Source of the DNA: Candidatus Latescibacterota bacterium
GTDB lineage: Bacteria > Latescibacterota > UBA2968
NCBI GenBank assembly: GCA_022821275.1
Contig: JAJEDY010000033.1
Coordinates: forward strand, 18,780-82,779
Reading direction: 5' to 3'
Length of the DNA stretch: 64,000 nt
The notes under the pieces were generated by a model, which was not told where the DNA came from, ran no database searches, and worked only from the letters and a program-made list of their open reading frames with translations. Of this stretch, positions 42,828 to 53,100 are shown one piece after another. Made by a program: the position numbers and the translations under genes. The first letter of the stretch is position 1. Every line of letters starts with the position of its first letter.

Positions 42828-44708
42828 TTACTCGGGTTTAAACATGACAGCAGCGAGGGGGGGAAGGGTGATTTGCAGGGATTGCGGGTGACCGTGACTT
42901 GCGATGGGTTCGGTATGGACGGTGCCGAGGTTGCCCATGTTGCTGCCGCCATAGCGTTCGGAGTCGCTGTTGATGAGTTCGCGATAGGTGCCGGGCGTGG
43001 GTACGCCGATGCGGTAGTTTTCTCTTGGGATGGGGGTAAAGTTGCAGGCAAAGATCAAAGGGGCATCGTGTGATCGCGCGCGGCGCAGGAAGGATAGGAC
43101 GCTGTTTGAGGCGTCGTGGAGCGAGATCCATTCAAAGCCTTCGGAATCAAAGTCCTGTTCGTAGAGTGCAGGTTCTCCCCGATAGAGGGTGTTGAGGTCT
43201 CTTACGAGGCGCTTCAGGCCCGCGTGGTCGGGTTCTGTGAGCAGGTGCCAGTGTATGCTTTCCTGTGAGTTCCATTCTTGCCACTGGCCGAGTTCGCCGC
43301 CCATAAAGAGCAACTTTTTGCCGGGATGGGCGTATTGAAAAGCATAAAAGGCGCGCAGATTCGCAAATTTTTGCCAGCGGTCCCCGGGCATTTTGTCGAT
43401 GAGGGCGCGTTTGCCGTGGACGACTTCGTCGTGGGAGAGTACGAGGATGAAGTTTTCGTGAAAGGCATAGACGAGGCCAAAGGTGAGGTTGTCGTGGTGG
43501 TATTTGCGGTGGATCGGTTCTTTGGAGATGTAGGACAGGGTGTCGTTCATCCAGCCCATGTTCCATTTGAATCCAAAGCCGAGGCCGCCCAGATAGACGG
43601 GGCGGGAGACGCCGGGCCACGAGGTGGATTCTTCGGCGATTATTAAGACGCCCGGAAATTTTTCGTGGATCAGGGTGTTGAGCTGATGCATAAAGGCGAT
43701 GGCGTCTAAATTTTCTCTGCCACCATACTGGTTGGGGATCCATTCGCCTTCTTTGCGCGAGTAATCGAGGTAGAGCATGGATGCAACCGCATCGACGCGC
43801 AAGCCATCGATGTGATATTTTTCGATCCAGAAGAGGGCATTGGCGATTAGAAAGTTGCGTACTTCATTGCGTCCGTAATTGAAAATTAGAGTGCCCCAAT
43901 CGGGGTGGGTACCTTGCTGCGGATCGGCGTGTTCGTACAGGGCAGAGCCGTCGAATTGCGCGAGTCCATGCGCGTCTGTTGGGAAGTGTGCGGGTACCCA
44001 ATCGAGGATGACGCCGATGCCGTGGATGTGGCAGTGGTTGACGAGATATTTGAAATCATCTGGCGTGCCAAATCGGCTGGTTGGCGCGTAATAGCCCGTG
44101 ACCTGATAGCCCCAGGATTCGTCTAAGGGGTGTTCCATGATGGGGAGGAGTTCGATGTGGGTGTAGCCCATTTCGAGGACGTATTCGACGAGTTCATGCG
44201 CGAGTTCGCGATAGGTAAGCGATCGGTTGTCTTCATCCGGGTTGCGCCGCCAGGATCCGAGGTGGACTTCGTATATGGCGATGGGTTCGGTGTAGGGGTC
44301 TCTTTTCTGGCGGGTTTGCAGCCAGTCAGTATCGGACCACAGGGCGTCGTCGGGCTGGTACACGACAGAGGCTGTGCGCGGGCGGTGTTCCATGCAGAAG
44401 GCGTAGGGGTCGCTTTTGGTGAAGATATCGCCGTTTTGGGTTTTGATTTCGTATTTGTAGAGGGTGCCCGGCGTCTGGTCGGGGATGAATAGTTCCCATA
44501 CACCCGTGCTGCCCCTGTTTTGCATGGGGTGCTGGCACCCGTTCCAGGCGTTGAAGTCGCCAACCACGCTTACGCGCTGGGCGTTGGGTGCCCATACGGC
44601 AAAACGCACGCCTCTTTCTGTGGGATGTGCACCGAGGCAGTCGTAGATGTGATGGTGATTGCCTTCGCTGTGCAGGTGCAGATCAAAATCGCTTAGAATA
44701 GGGGGCAT
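42828..44708 (-). CDS. glgB: 1,4-alpha-glucan branching enzyme
   Basis: 626-aa GH13 enzyme that adds alpha-1,6 branches to glycogen. The CBM48 domain covers about residues 15-110 ('[30 protein letters not shown]'). The catalytic barrel shows '[29 protein letters not shown]', '[13 protein letters not shown]' (nucleophile Asp), '[16 protein letters not shown]' (acid Glu) and '[13 protein letters not shown]'. The C-terminal beta domain is '[21 protein letters not shown]'. Short N-terminus (single CBM48), as in many non-enteric GlgBs. No other glg genes are nearby. Confidence 0.95.
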   Translation of the reverse strand: MPPILSDFDLHLHSEGNHHHIYDCLGAHPTERGVRFAVWAPNAQRVSVVGDFNAWNGCQHPMQNRGSTGVWELFIPDQTPGTLYKYEIKTQNGDIFTKSDPYAFCMEHRPRTASVVYQPDDALWSDTDWLQTRQKRDPYTEPIAIYEVHLGSWRRNPDEDNRSLTYRELAHELVEYVLEMGYTHIELLPIMEHPLDESWGYQVTGYYAPTSRFGTPDDFKYLVNHCHIHGIGVILDWVPAHFPTDAHGLAQFDGSALYEHADPQQGTHPDWGTLIFNYGRNEVRNFLIANALFWIEKYHIDGLRVDAVASMLYLDYSRKEGEWIPNQYGGRENLDAIAFMHQLNTLIHEKFPGVLIIAEESTSWPGVSRPVYLGGLGFGFKWNMGWMNDTLSYISKEPIHRKYHHDNLTFGLVYAFHENFILVLSHDEVVHGKRALIDKMPGDRWQKFANLRAFYAFQYAHPGKKLLFMGGELGQWQEWNSQESIHWHLLTEPDHAGLKRLVRDLNTLYRGEPALYEQDFDSEGFEWISLHDASNSVLSFLRRARSHDAPLIFACNFTPIPRENYRIGVPTPGTYRELINSDSERYGGSNMGNLGTVHTEPIASHGHPQSLQITLPPLAAVMFKPE

Positions 44709-44723
44709 CTATCCCTCAGGGAT

Positions 44724-45707
44724 TTATTGGGCGCAGGAGAGTGGGGGGATGTCGATCATGGTGCGCAGTCCGGGCGCGGTAGAAGCGACTATTGGGATGG
44801 CATTGGCGATGACCGCACAGGTGGCGATGTCGCCGTTGATGCCGCCGGGTATGATGAGGTCATAAGCGGGCGTGCCATTGATCTGGATGCGCTCCTGGGA
44901 TTCGATTGAGTCGCCGTTGTGTATCAACTGTCCGACGGCGGCTTTGAAGATGAGGGTGAGGACTTCTCGTCCGTTGTGGTATCCCCGGCCCGTTTGTAGT
45001 ACGCCTGCACAATGTCCCGGTTCTGCGAGAACGGGTTCTATGATGTCTTCGGTGTGGTCGAGTTGCCATCCCAATCGCGCGGCGATCATGTGCATGGATT
45101 CGGTGAGGCCGACGTGGCGGATTTTTTGTTGGGCGACGAGGCTCTGGAATTCTTCAACGGTGAGGCCGGCACCTATTTTTTGCTGAAAGGGGAGACGGCG
45201 CGCGGAGGCGTCCTGGATGCGTTCTATACGAATGGATTGCACTGTGTGGCATACGCCCGTGGCCGCTGTGGGCAAGAAGTCCATGAGAAAACCGGGGTTG
45301 ATGCCGGTTCCGAGAACTGAGACTTCACGTTCTTTTGCCCAGGTGTCGATGGTTGCGGATAATTCGGGTTGTGTTGTCCAGGGATAAGACAGTTCTTCAC
45401 AGGTTGAGACGATGTTGACGCCCCGGTCGATAATTGCTTTTAATGTGGGGGCGATGCGTTGGAGTTCTGATACGGTTGTCACCACGGCGAGGTCTGCGTC
45501 GGTCAATCCCCTGTCGAGATCATCGGTGATGGCTATGCCGAGGGGTTGGTCGCATTGGCTTACTTCGCCCAGGTCACGACCTGTTTTGGATGGGTCAATG
45601 TCAACGGCACTGACGATTTCAATGCCCGATCGTTTTACCAGATAGGGGGTGAGCATCTGGCCGAGTGGACCAAGGCCGATTTGTGCGATGCGTATTGGAG
45701 CGTGCAT
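44724..45707 (-). CDS. NAD(P)-dependent dehydrogenase resembling 2,4-diaminopentanoate dehydrogenase
   Basis: 327-aa DapB-N-type Rossmann protein: 'IRIAQIGLGPLGQMLTPYLVKRSGIEIVSAVDIDPSKTGRDLGEV' with the nucleotide loop and acidic strand end; 'VNIVSTCEELSYPWTTQPELSATIDTWAKEREVSVLGTGINPGFLMDFLPTAATGV' is the family's central motif. Ord-type enzymes work in ornithine fermentation; a related amino-acid step is possible. The track adds 38 codons rich in Ser/Pro; ATG 45707 gives the family N-terminus. Upstream of glgB on the same strand (15-base gap). Confidence 0.75.
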   Translation of the reverse strand: MHAPIRIAQIGLGPLGQMLTPYLVKRSGIEIVSAVDIDPSKTGRDLGEVSQCDQPLGIAITDDLDRGLTDADLAVVTTVSELQRIAPTLKAIIDRGVNIVSTCEELSYPWTTQPELSATIDTWAKEREVSVLGTGINPGFLMDFLPTAATGVCHTVQSIRIERIQDASARRLPFQQKIGAGLTVEEFQSLVAQQKIRHVGLTESMHMIAARLGWQLDHTEDIIEPVLAEPGHCAGVLQTGRGYHNGREVLTLIFKAAVGQLIHNGDSIESQERIQINGTPAYDLIIPGGINGDIATCAVIANAIPIVASTAPGLRTMIDIPPLSCAQ

Positions 45708-45875
45708 GATAGTTTCCAGTGAACAATGGATAGTGCGTGTGGAATGGGGATAAGATAAAGTGCAGAGTGCAAAGGGTAAAGGGTAAAGTAGCGGTGTACT
45801 CCGTATGTGTACTTGCGTCAAAAGGTATTTCGCGTTAATTTGAATGTCTTTTAAACTTCAATTGATAGGTGGATT

Positions 45876-46439
45876 ATGAGTGATGAATTGATCGATGCTT
45901 TTGTCGAAAAGTACGCGTCATTGTCCGGTGTCGCACATGTGGCTGAGAATGCTGATGCAGTTGCGCCTATTGTGGTCGATGTGCTCAGGGAGGTCGGTTG
46001 TAAGCGGGCTGTGTTTGCCGAGTTGCCCGATGGGTTGGACGATGCTATTGAACGCGCGTGTGTAGATGCGGGGATTGATGTGCATCTGCCACCCTTTGAC
46101 AGTTCCGAATTGCCCCACGCGATTGATGCTGCCGAGGTGGGGGTGTCCTGGGCGGTTTTTGCCGTGGCAGAGTCGGGAAGTCTCGTGGAGTTTGCCCTGG
46201 ATGATGCCGTGCGTCTTGTTTCGACATTGCCCCGGGTACATATCGGTATTTTTAAGGCGAGTACGTTGCTGGAGAACTTGAGGGATGCGGCTGAGCCGTT
46301 GCGCCAGTTTTATCTGGACCATCCCGAGAATGCAACGGCAACTTTTATTTCTGGGCCGAGCCGTACCGCAGATATTGAAATGCGGCTGACGCTGGGGGTA
46401 CACGGTCCCGAAGTTGCACACGCAATTGTTATTAAATAG
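45876..46439 (+). CDS. LUD-domain protein (LutC-like)
   Basis: 187-aa LUD (DUF162) domain: 'VDVLREVGCKRAVFAELPDGLDDAI', 'GVSWAVFAVAESGSLVEFALDDAVRLVSTLPRVHIGIFKASTLLENLRDA' and 'ATFISGPSRTADIEMRLTLGVHGPE', the last being the family signature. LutC is part of the lactate-oxidising LutABC complex; LutA and LutB are not present here, so a different partner is likely. ATG with GGTGGA upstream. The 168-base divergent gap before it holds AGTGCAAAGGG-type low-complexity repeats (about 45757-45788). Confidence 0.88.
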   Translation: MSDELIDAFVEKYASLSGVAHVAENADAVAPIVVDVLREVGCKRAVFAELPDGLDDAIERACVDAGIDVHLPPFDSSELPHAIDAAEVGVSWAVFAVAESGSLVEFALDDAVRLVSTLPRVHIGIFKASTLLENLRDAAEPLRQFYLDHPENATATFISGPSRTADIEMRLTLGVHGPEVAHAIVIK

Positions 46440-46469
46440 GCGGTCAGCATTTAGCGGTGAAACCTTTGT

Positions 46470-46499
46470 CTGAATCAGGATTTTCAGGATGAAAGGATG
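46470..46499 (+). repeat. TCAGGATT-type degenerate tandem repeat
   Basis: CTGAATCAGGATTTTCAGGATGAAAGGATG consists of three overlapping imperfect CAGGAT/AAGGAT units and lies just before the toxin-antitoxin-like pair. Similar short tandem strings recur between genes of many uncultivated bacteria. It also supplies the likely AAAGG ribosome site of the next gene. Confidence 0.5.
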
Positions 46500-46505
46500 A
46501 TCAAG

Positions 46506-47063
46506 ATGACTCAACAAGTCTCTGGATTTAGCGGTGAAGCGGTGCGCGATGTCACCGGCGCATTAGTCTGGGGAGCGCAACCTTTGGAACAACCAGAAGT
46601 TCTACGCGAAAATACACTGGTAAATCTGCACAAAAATCTAAATAAAAGGGTGATACAGGCATTAACCGATAGCTTTCGGGAACGGTGCAATGCTCAGGCT
46701 GCTATCATTGCCACCTTTCCTGATCGGCTTTTGAAAGCCGCTAAAGATTTTCCGCCGGGCCAGGAAATGGATCCCGATGATATTGGGGTGCCTGCTCTGG
46801 AAAAAGGAGAAACATACTTCATCAATGAGAGAAAAGTGTTGCGCGATATCCGGGACATCTTGCAGCGGAGTGGTGGGGCAAAAGTACACGGCACCGAGGT
46901 TTTTTCAGAATTAAAACGCCTGGACGAGCTATTCAAATCTCTCGTTACATTTTTCCAGGAAATTCGTTGGCTCATTCTAATTAACGACGGGGCAGTCCCT
47001 CCGAGCAAGGAAGGAATATACGCGAGTGGAGCGGAATTTATGGCTTCTTTGAAAGACCGATAG
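46506..47063 (+). CDS. Hypothetical protein paired with a RelE/ParE-like toxin
   Basis: 185-aa, mostly helical, charged protein with no membrane segment. No family recognised. The central part 'RVIQALTDSFRERCNAQAAIIATFPDRLLKAAKDFPPGQEMDPDDIGVPALEKGETYFINERKVL' and the coiled stretch 'VFSELKRLDELFKSLVTFFQEIRWLILIN' are the main features. It ends 3 bases before a RelE/ParE-like ORF, the spacing of a toxin-antitoxin operon, so it might be an unusually long antitoxin. ATG 46506 is preferred to the tracked 46497 because AAAGG is 10 bases away. No DNA-binding motif is obvious. Confidence 0.6.
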   Translation: MTQQVSGFSGEAVRDVTGALVWGAQPLEQPEVLRENTLVNLHKNLNKRVIQALTDSFRERCNAQAAIIATFPDRLLKAAKDFPPGQEMDPDDIGVPALEKGETYFINERKVLRDIRDILQRSGGAKVHGTEVFSELKRLDELFKSLVTFFQEIRWLILINDGAVPPSKEGIYASGAEFMASLKDR

Positions 47064-47066
47064 GCC

Positions 47067-47372
47067 ATGCCCCCAAGACCGTTACAAATTACTGCGTTCA
47101 CAAGGCCGAATAGCAAGTTCGCCAAAATGGTCAGGCGTCTTCCCCCTCGGATGCAGAGAGAATTGGAGCGAGTGATTGACGAACTATGTGCTGGAGAGCT
47201 GGCGCCCGGGCGAAATTTGGAGCGGTTGCGGATCGGCGATAATTTTTACTCAGTGCGTTTAAATCGCAATTTTCGCTTTGTCTTCTCAATTCTGGACGAC
47301 GGCATAGGTTGGGCAATAGCTGTGGGACCTCACGACACAGCTTACGAGGCAGCGGAACGATCACAACAGTAG
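47067..47372 (+). CDS. RelE/ParE-like toxin-family protein
   Basis: 101-aa basic protein. 'NSKFAKMVRRLPPRMQRELERVIDELCAGELAPGRNLERLRIGDNFYSVRLNRNFRFVFSILDDGIGWAIAVGPHDTAYEAAERSQ' follows the helix-helix-strand-strand-strand order of RelE/ParE toxins, with the typical 'YSVRLNRNFRFVF' and a final His-Asp ('VGPHDTAYE'). This ending is seen in YafQ/HigB-like mRNA interferases, which makes mRNA cleavage more likely than gyrase poisoning, but this is inference. Encoded after the 185-aa partner, opposite in order only to HigBA-type systems. Confidence 0.65.
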   Translation: MPPRPLQITAFTRPNSKFAKMVRRLPPRMQRELERVIDELCAGELAPGRNLERLRIGDNFYSVRLNRNFRFVFSILDDGIGWAIAVGPHDTAYEAAERSQQ

Positions 47373-47451
47373 AAAACGAGATGATATGGATATTTTTTGA
47401 AGAATCCTTACGTCTCACGTCTTATATCTTACCGATTTTAAGGATTTTATG

Positions 47452-48678
47452 ATGAATATTGTGGAAGGTGTACAACTGGGCGCAGTCCAGACCAGTCATC
47501 GCATGTCGCTTTTGGGTACGGAGTCTGCTTTTGAGGTGCTGGTAAAGGCGCGCGCGCTGGAGGCGCTTGGTCACGATGTGGTGCATCTGGAGATTGGTGA
47601 GCCAGATTTTGATACGCCCTCGCATATTGTCGAGGCGGGACAACGAGCACTGGCAGATGGGTTTACGCATTACGGTCCGCCCGTGGGATTGCCCGAGTTG
47701 CGCGAGGCAATAGCGGAAGAGATTTCGACGACGCGGCAGATTGACGTGCATCCCGATCAGGTGGTGGTGACGCCCGGTGCCAAGCCGATTATGTTTTATT
47801 CCATTCTCGCATTGGCAGAGCATGGTGATGAGGTGATTTATCCGAATCCGGGTTTTCCGATTTACGAGTCGGTGATTCGCTTTGCGGGTGCCAAACCCGT
47901 GCCCGTGCCCCTGACGGAGGATCGCGGGTTTAGCCTGGATGCGGATCAATTGCGCGATCTGGTGACGGAACGCACAAAGCTGATTATTCTAAATTCGCCG
48001 CAAAATCCCACGGGCGGTGTGATTCCAGAAGGCGATTTGAAGGCGATTGCCGAGGTGGCAGTCGAGCACCGGATTCCCGTGTTGTCCGATGAGATTTATT
48101 CTCGAATGGTCTATGGCGATGCGTTTTGCAGCATTTCGGCGTGTGAGGGTATGGCCGATTTATTGATTATTCTCGATGGGTTTTCCAAGACGTATGCGAT
48201 GACGGGCTGGCGCATTGGCTATGGTGTGATGCCGATGGATCTCGTGCCGCATTTTGACCGGCTGATGGTCAATAGCAATTCATGTACGGCTGCGTTTACG
48301 CAAATGGCGGCTGTAGCGGCGTTGAAGGGTCCGCAGGATGCAGTTGCGGACATGATGGCTGCGTTTCGCAAACGGCGTGCGATTATTGTAGAGGGTTTGA
48401 ATGAGATTGAGGGGATTACATGCCCAATGCCCGAGGGGGCTTTTTACGCATTTCCAAATATTATGGGATTGGGCAAGTCGTCTGCGGAAGTCGCGGATGT
48501 GATTTTGAATGAGGGGCATGTCGCGTGTCTGGCGGGGTCGGGCTTTGGGGAATACGGCGAGGGGTATCTGCGGTTTTCTTACGCGAATTCTGTGGAAAAT
48601 ATCGAAAAGGCTCTGGCGCGCATCCGAATGTGCGCAGAAAAATTGGCGTCTTTCAGAGGCGGTTCAGGAGCGGTATGA
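47452..48678 (+). CDS. Class I/II aminotransferase (aspartate aminotransferase-like)
   Basis: 408-aa fold-type I PLP aminotransferase of the AspB/AAT-Ib group. Seen: 'VVHLEIGEPDFDTPSHIVEAGQRALADGFTHYGPPVGLPELREAIAEE', 'VVVTPGAKPIMFYSIL', 'PNPGFPIYESVIRFAGAKPVP', 'LNSPQNPTGGVIPE', 'VLSDEIYSRMVYGDAF' and 'ILDGFSKTYAMTGWRIGYGV' with the PLP Lys. Two adjacent ATGs (47449, 47452) follow AAGGA. The first 17 codons derive from a repeat also found between genes at 25.7 kb; ATG 47503 ('MSLLGTESAFEV') could be the ancestral start. Could supply the transamination steps for aromatic amino acids. Overlaps the convergent HAD gene by 26 bases. Confidence 0.88.
   Translation: MNIVEGVQLGAVQTSHRMSLLGTESAFEVLVKARALEALGHDVVHLEIGEPDFDTPSHIVEAGQRALADGFTHYGPPVGLPELREAIAEEISTTRQIDVHPDQVVVTPGAKPIMFYSILALAEHGDEVIYPNPGFPIYESVIRFAGAKPVPVPLTEDRGFSLDADQLRDLVTERTKLIILNSPQNPTGGVIPEGDLKAIAEVAVEHRIPVLSDEIYSRMVYGDAFCSISACEGMADLLIILDGFSKTYAMTGWRIGYGVMPMDLVPHFDRLMVNSNSCTAAFTQMAAVAALKGPQDAVADMMAAFRKRRAIIVEGLNEIEGITCPMPEGAFYAFPNIMGLGKSSAEVADVILNEGHVACLAGSGFGEYGEGYLRFSYANSVENIEKALARIRMCAEKLASFRGGSGAV
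47467..47496 (+). repeat. 30-nt repeat, copy B (inside aminotransferase N-terminus)
   Basis: 29 of 30 bases match 25717-25746; the single difference (G for T) breaks one pair of the inverted repeat seen in copy A. It is read in frame here as 'GVQLGAVQTS', ahead of where homologous aminotransferases usually begin. Confidence 0.85.
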
Positions 48679-49222
48679 TCGCGTATAGTGACGCGACCTG
48701 GAGATCGTGCGCGAGGTCGGATGCGCCACCGGTGAAGTGAATACAGCGCACGCGGGCGGCAGTACAGGCCATGAGGTCGTAGCGACTATCGCCGATGCTT
48801 ATGGCTTCGTTTGGGGAGGTGTCGAGGGCCTGGAGTGTTTTGTGGATGAGGTAGGGGCTGGGTTTTATGGGACCGTCGTCGCGGCTGAAGGCGACGTCAA
48901 AGGCGCGGTTGAGTCGGTTGATTACGCAGTGCATGGCGGCGCCGTGGTTGTTGGTGACCAGGCCGAGTTTGTAGTTGCGCGCTCGTAGTGCGTCGATGAG
49001 TTCTGTTGCACCAGCGCGAATGGCGGCGTGTTGTGCTGCCTCCCATTCTTTTTTGAGCAGGATGTCATTGGCCTGTTTGCGTTGTTTTGCGGGTAAGTTG
49101 TCGATGTGTTCGATGATGGTTTTTTCGGGCGGACAATTGATTTTTGATCGCAACTCCGGCCAGTTGATGTACGATTCTGTGAGTGTACCGTCCATGTCGA
49201 AGATGATGGCTCGAATAGTCAT
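48653..49222 (-). CDS. HAD-superfamily phosphatase
   Basis: 189-aa HAD-IA hydrolase. 'AIIFDMDGTLTES' holds the nucleophile Asp pair, 'KLGLVTNNHGAAMHCVINRL' the motif II Thr/Asn, 'DDGPIKPSPYLIHKTLQAL' the motif III Lys, and 'AISIGDSRYDLMACTAARV' the motif IV Asp. A phosphoglycolate phosphatase-like enzyme with a small helical cap; substrate unknown. ATG 49222 chosen; the track adds 24 residues that run into the cupin gene. 7 bases downstream of the cupin gene. Confidence 0.88.
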   Translation of the reverse strand: MTIRAIIFDMDGTLTESYINWPELRSKINCPPEKTIIEHIDNLPAKQRKQANDILLKKEWEAAQHAAIRAGATELIDALRARNYKLGLVTNNHGAAMHCVINRLNRAFDVAFSRDDGPIKPSPYLIHKTLQALDTSPNEAISIGDSRYDLMACTAARVRCIHFTGGASDLAHDLQVASLYAIIPLLNRL

Positions 49223-49229
49223 TGTTTGC

Positions 49230-49583
49230 CTATTCGAGAAATACGGTTTGACGGTCGCCCGATGAAAAGGAGATGATGGCGCGCAGCGGTTCATCGCCGT
49301 TGTTGATCGCGTGGTGGATTACGCCAGCGGGAACCCGAATGCTATCGCCCGGTTTGAGTTGATAGCTGTCGTCGCCGTACGTGTGTTCGCAGGTTCCGGA
49401 GACGACGTAGAGGATTTCTTCACAATTGGGGTGGTAATGCGGTGGATTCTGCTGGCCGGGTTGAATGACGGCCATGCCAAAAGTCTGTTTGGCATCGGGA
49501 TCAATGGCCTGGCCCATGAGCCAGTTGAGGGTGCCCCAGGGAAATTCTTCGGCTGCGGTTTCCGATAGTCTGGTAACAGGCAT
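49230..49583 (-). CDS. Cupin-2 domain protein
   Basis: 117-aa single cupin. 'QQNPPHYHPNCEEILYVVSGTCEHTYGDDSYQLKPGDSIRVPAGVIHHAINNG' contains the two cupin motifs with metal ligands His, His, Glu and a later His. No signal peptide. May bind or isomerise a small metabolite. Cotranscribed with the HAD phosphatase. Confidence 0.88.
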   Translation of the reverse strand: MPVTRLSETAAEEFPWGTLNWLMGQAIDPDAKQTFGMAVIQPGQQNPPHYHPNCEEILYVVSGTCEHTYGDDSYQLKPGDSIRVPAGVIHHAINNGDEPLRAIISFSSGDRQTVFLE

Positions 49584-49698
49584 AGCGTTTCCTTTTTTGC
49601 GTATTGGTGATGGTTTTGAATGGGCACAGGATAGAGATTTTTTTCTTTGGTGTCAACAACGCATTTGAACAGATGTGATTGTCGGAATATATTGTATT

Positions 49699-50086
<388 letters not shown>

Positions 50087-50089
<3 letters not shown>

Positions 50090-50163
50090 TCCGCAGATGA
50101 ACGCAGATAAACGCAGATGAGCGTTTTACGCAGATGATTGTAGGGGCGAAAGATCTTTCGCCC
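50087..50163 (+). repeat. Palindrome-bearing intergenic repeat, copy 2
   Basis: Begins at the TGA stop of glnB with 33 bases identical to copy 1, then a 19-base extra piece with another ACGCAGATGA unit, then TGTAGGGGCGA and the perfect 20-bp palindrome GGGCGAAAGATCTTTCGCCC (50144-50163), which ends 19 bases before the glnE ATG. The outer six bases of each palindrome arm match copy 1; the inner four differ but stay complementary. Confidence 0.9.
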
Positions 50164-50182
50164 GTCGTATTGGATATCCATC

Positions 50183-53100
50183 ATGAACATTTTTGATTTT
50201 GACACATCCGACACACAAGACGCGCTTGTACAGGCGGGATTTCGAGATGTTGAACGCGCGTTGCACAATCTCGAAGCGTTGGCTGGTTCAGAGGCTGAGG
50301 ATCAGCTTCCCGATGATTTTTCTTCTGCGTTGATCGATGCGCCCGACCCCGATATGGCGCTGCATAATTTTGTGCGCATTGTGCAGGCAAGTCATGTGTC
50401 GTTTTTGCACACGTTCAAAACGCATCCCGAGTTGTGTCGCATGTTGTTGTGCGTTTTGGGTGGTAGCCCTTTTATGGCCGATATGATGGTGCGCGATCCC
50501 GATATTTTTGACTGGTTGACAGGTGCCCCCAACCACTTCGCGCAGTCGTGTGATAAAGAACAATTGCTGGCGTCTTTTGATCGGGCTGTCGAGGCTGTGG
50601 ATACGCGCGAAGACAAGCTCAATGCTGTTCGGCGGGTCGCGCGACGCGAGTTATTGCGTATTGGCGTGGGCGATCTGGCTGGTGGGCGCGCCATTCAATA
50701 TGTTGCGGCTGATTTGTCGATTTTGGCGGATGTGTGTTTGCAAAAGATGATTGATATTTTGCTGCCCGATCTGCAAGCGCGTTATGGCATGCCGCAAAAT
50801 GGCGATGGACAGCCCGTGGATTTTGCGATTTTTGGGCTGGGGAAGTTGGGCGGTATGGAGCTTAATTTTAGTTCGGATATCGATTTGATGTTTGTCTATA
50901 GCGCCGAGGGCAATACGGATGGTGAACGGTCTGTGACCAATCAGGAGTTTTTCTCCCGATTGTGTGAGCAAATTGTGCGTGCGGCAACAGAGGTGACGCC
51001 AGAGGGGTTTTTGTATCGCATGGATATGCGCCTGCGTCCCGATGGCGCGGCTGGCGCGCTCGTGATGCCTCTTGCCGGATATGAGGGCTACTATATGCGG
51101 CGGGGCGAATTGTGGGAGCGGCAGATGCTGATTAAAGCCCGTTGTTGTGCCGGGTCTGAACACCTGGGACAGCGTTTTTTGAAGATGGTAGAACCCTTTG
51201 TTTATCCGCGCTATTTTGATACCAGCCCGGCTATGGAGATCAACCGCATTAAGGCGCGCATTGAAGATCAGATTGGAAGTAAGGGGCAGCGCGAAACGCA
51301 TTTGAAGTTGCGCTCCGGTGGCATCCGGGATATCGAGTTTATTGTGCAGTGTTTGCAATTGCTGGTGGGGCGCATACACGAGAATGCGCGGTCAGATAAC
51401 ACGCTCGAGGCTATCCGGCAGTTGCAACGGGTATCTGCGCTGTCGGGTAAGGAGGCTGATCAGCTAAGGGATGCTTATGTATTTTTCAGGCGTTTGGAAC
51501 ACCGCTTGCAGATGATGCACAACCGCAGTGATTATTCGCTGCCCGAAGGGGAGGATGAACAGGGCGTATTGGCACGCACGATGGATATGGGATCTGCTGA
51601 GGCGTATCGCAAAATGCTGAATGCCCATTTGAAGGCTGTGCAGGAGGTGTATGCCCTGGTCTTTACTGAGGCGCGAGAAAGCGAGGGGCGTTCCATAGGC
51701 GCGCTGGTAAATATGGAAATAGGCGATGCGGAGGCCAGCGGATTGTTAGAAGATATTGGGTTTGATCGACCGGGCGAGGCACATCGCAATCTCGTTTATC
51801 TGGCTTTTGGGCATGTGCCGCGGATCCGGGGCACACGGGCGCGTCAGAGTTTTACAGAACTGGCACCGGCATTGATGCAAGCACTTCAGGAGTCCGCCGA
51901 TCCCGATCAGGGGTTGAGCAATCTGGAGAGTCTGGTGTCTGCTTATGGCGCGGGCGATATGTTTTTCCGAATTTTGGCTTCCAATCAGGGGTTTCGCCAA
52001 TTGATGTTGTCGCTGTGTGTTGGCAGCCAATTTCTGGTGCAGGTGATAAGGCGTAACCCCGGATTGCTCGATTGGCTGGTTCGCCCAGAGGTTTTGTATC
52101 TGGATCCTGAAGCAGAGGTTTTGCATCTCAGTCCGGGTATGGACGCTTTGCGTGAACAGTTTCGTGCACAGGTTGAGCGGTATGGCGATACGCCCGAATT
52201 GGCGGGAGGGATAAATGCTGTAAAAAATCGCGAGTTGCTGCGCTTTGGCACGCGCAATCTCGTGGGTTTGACCGATACGTTTGAAACATTTGAGGCGCTG
52301 ACGATGTTGGCCGATGCGGTTGTGCAGGGGGTTTATGAGGTGGTTTATGCGCGGTTGGTTGATAAGCGCGGGGTGCCGCGCAATAGCAGCGGCGAGGAGG
52401 TCGGGTTTGTGGTGCTGGGTCTGGGCAAGATGGGTGGGGGCGAATTGAGCTTTGGTTCGGATCTGGATATCGTATTTGTATATGGCGAAGATGGCGAAAC
52501 AGATGGCGCAAGGCCACAGGGGAATTTGCAATTTTTCATCGATCTGGCACAGCAGATGATCGCGATGCTGGAGCAGAATACGCCGCAGGGAAAACTCTAT
52601 CCAGTGGATCCGCGGTTGCGTCCCGAGGGGGCGAGCGGACTTTTGGCACTGTCTTTGGAATCTTATGGTCGCTATTTGGAGACGCGCGCGTCAACGTGGG
52701 AGCGCATGGCACTGTCTCGTAGCCGGGTCGTTGCTGGCGATCCCGTTTTGGGAGAAAAGCTGCTGAATTTGTTTGAGCCTTTTATTGTGGGTAGCGGGTT
52801 TTCGGATGAAGAGGTAGCTACAATGCTGGATATTCGCAAGAAGATGGAGCGCAAAGATGGGCAAAGATCCCGTAAGGTATTGAGTATCAAAACAGATGCG
52901 GGAGGGATTGTGGATATTGAGTTTATTGCACAAATTTTGCAGTTGAAGTTCGCCAAAGATCATCCAGAGTTGCGCAGTGCCAATACGCTTGAGGCACTGA
53001 GAAGATTGGTCGAAGGCGGGTTTTTGGAGGCTGAAGACGCACAACGGCTTCAGCAAGCGTATGTGTTTTTGCGTACTGTTGAAAAAGTGATCAGACGCCA

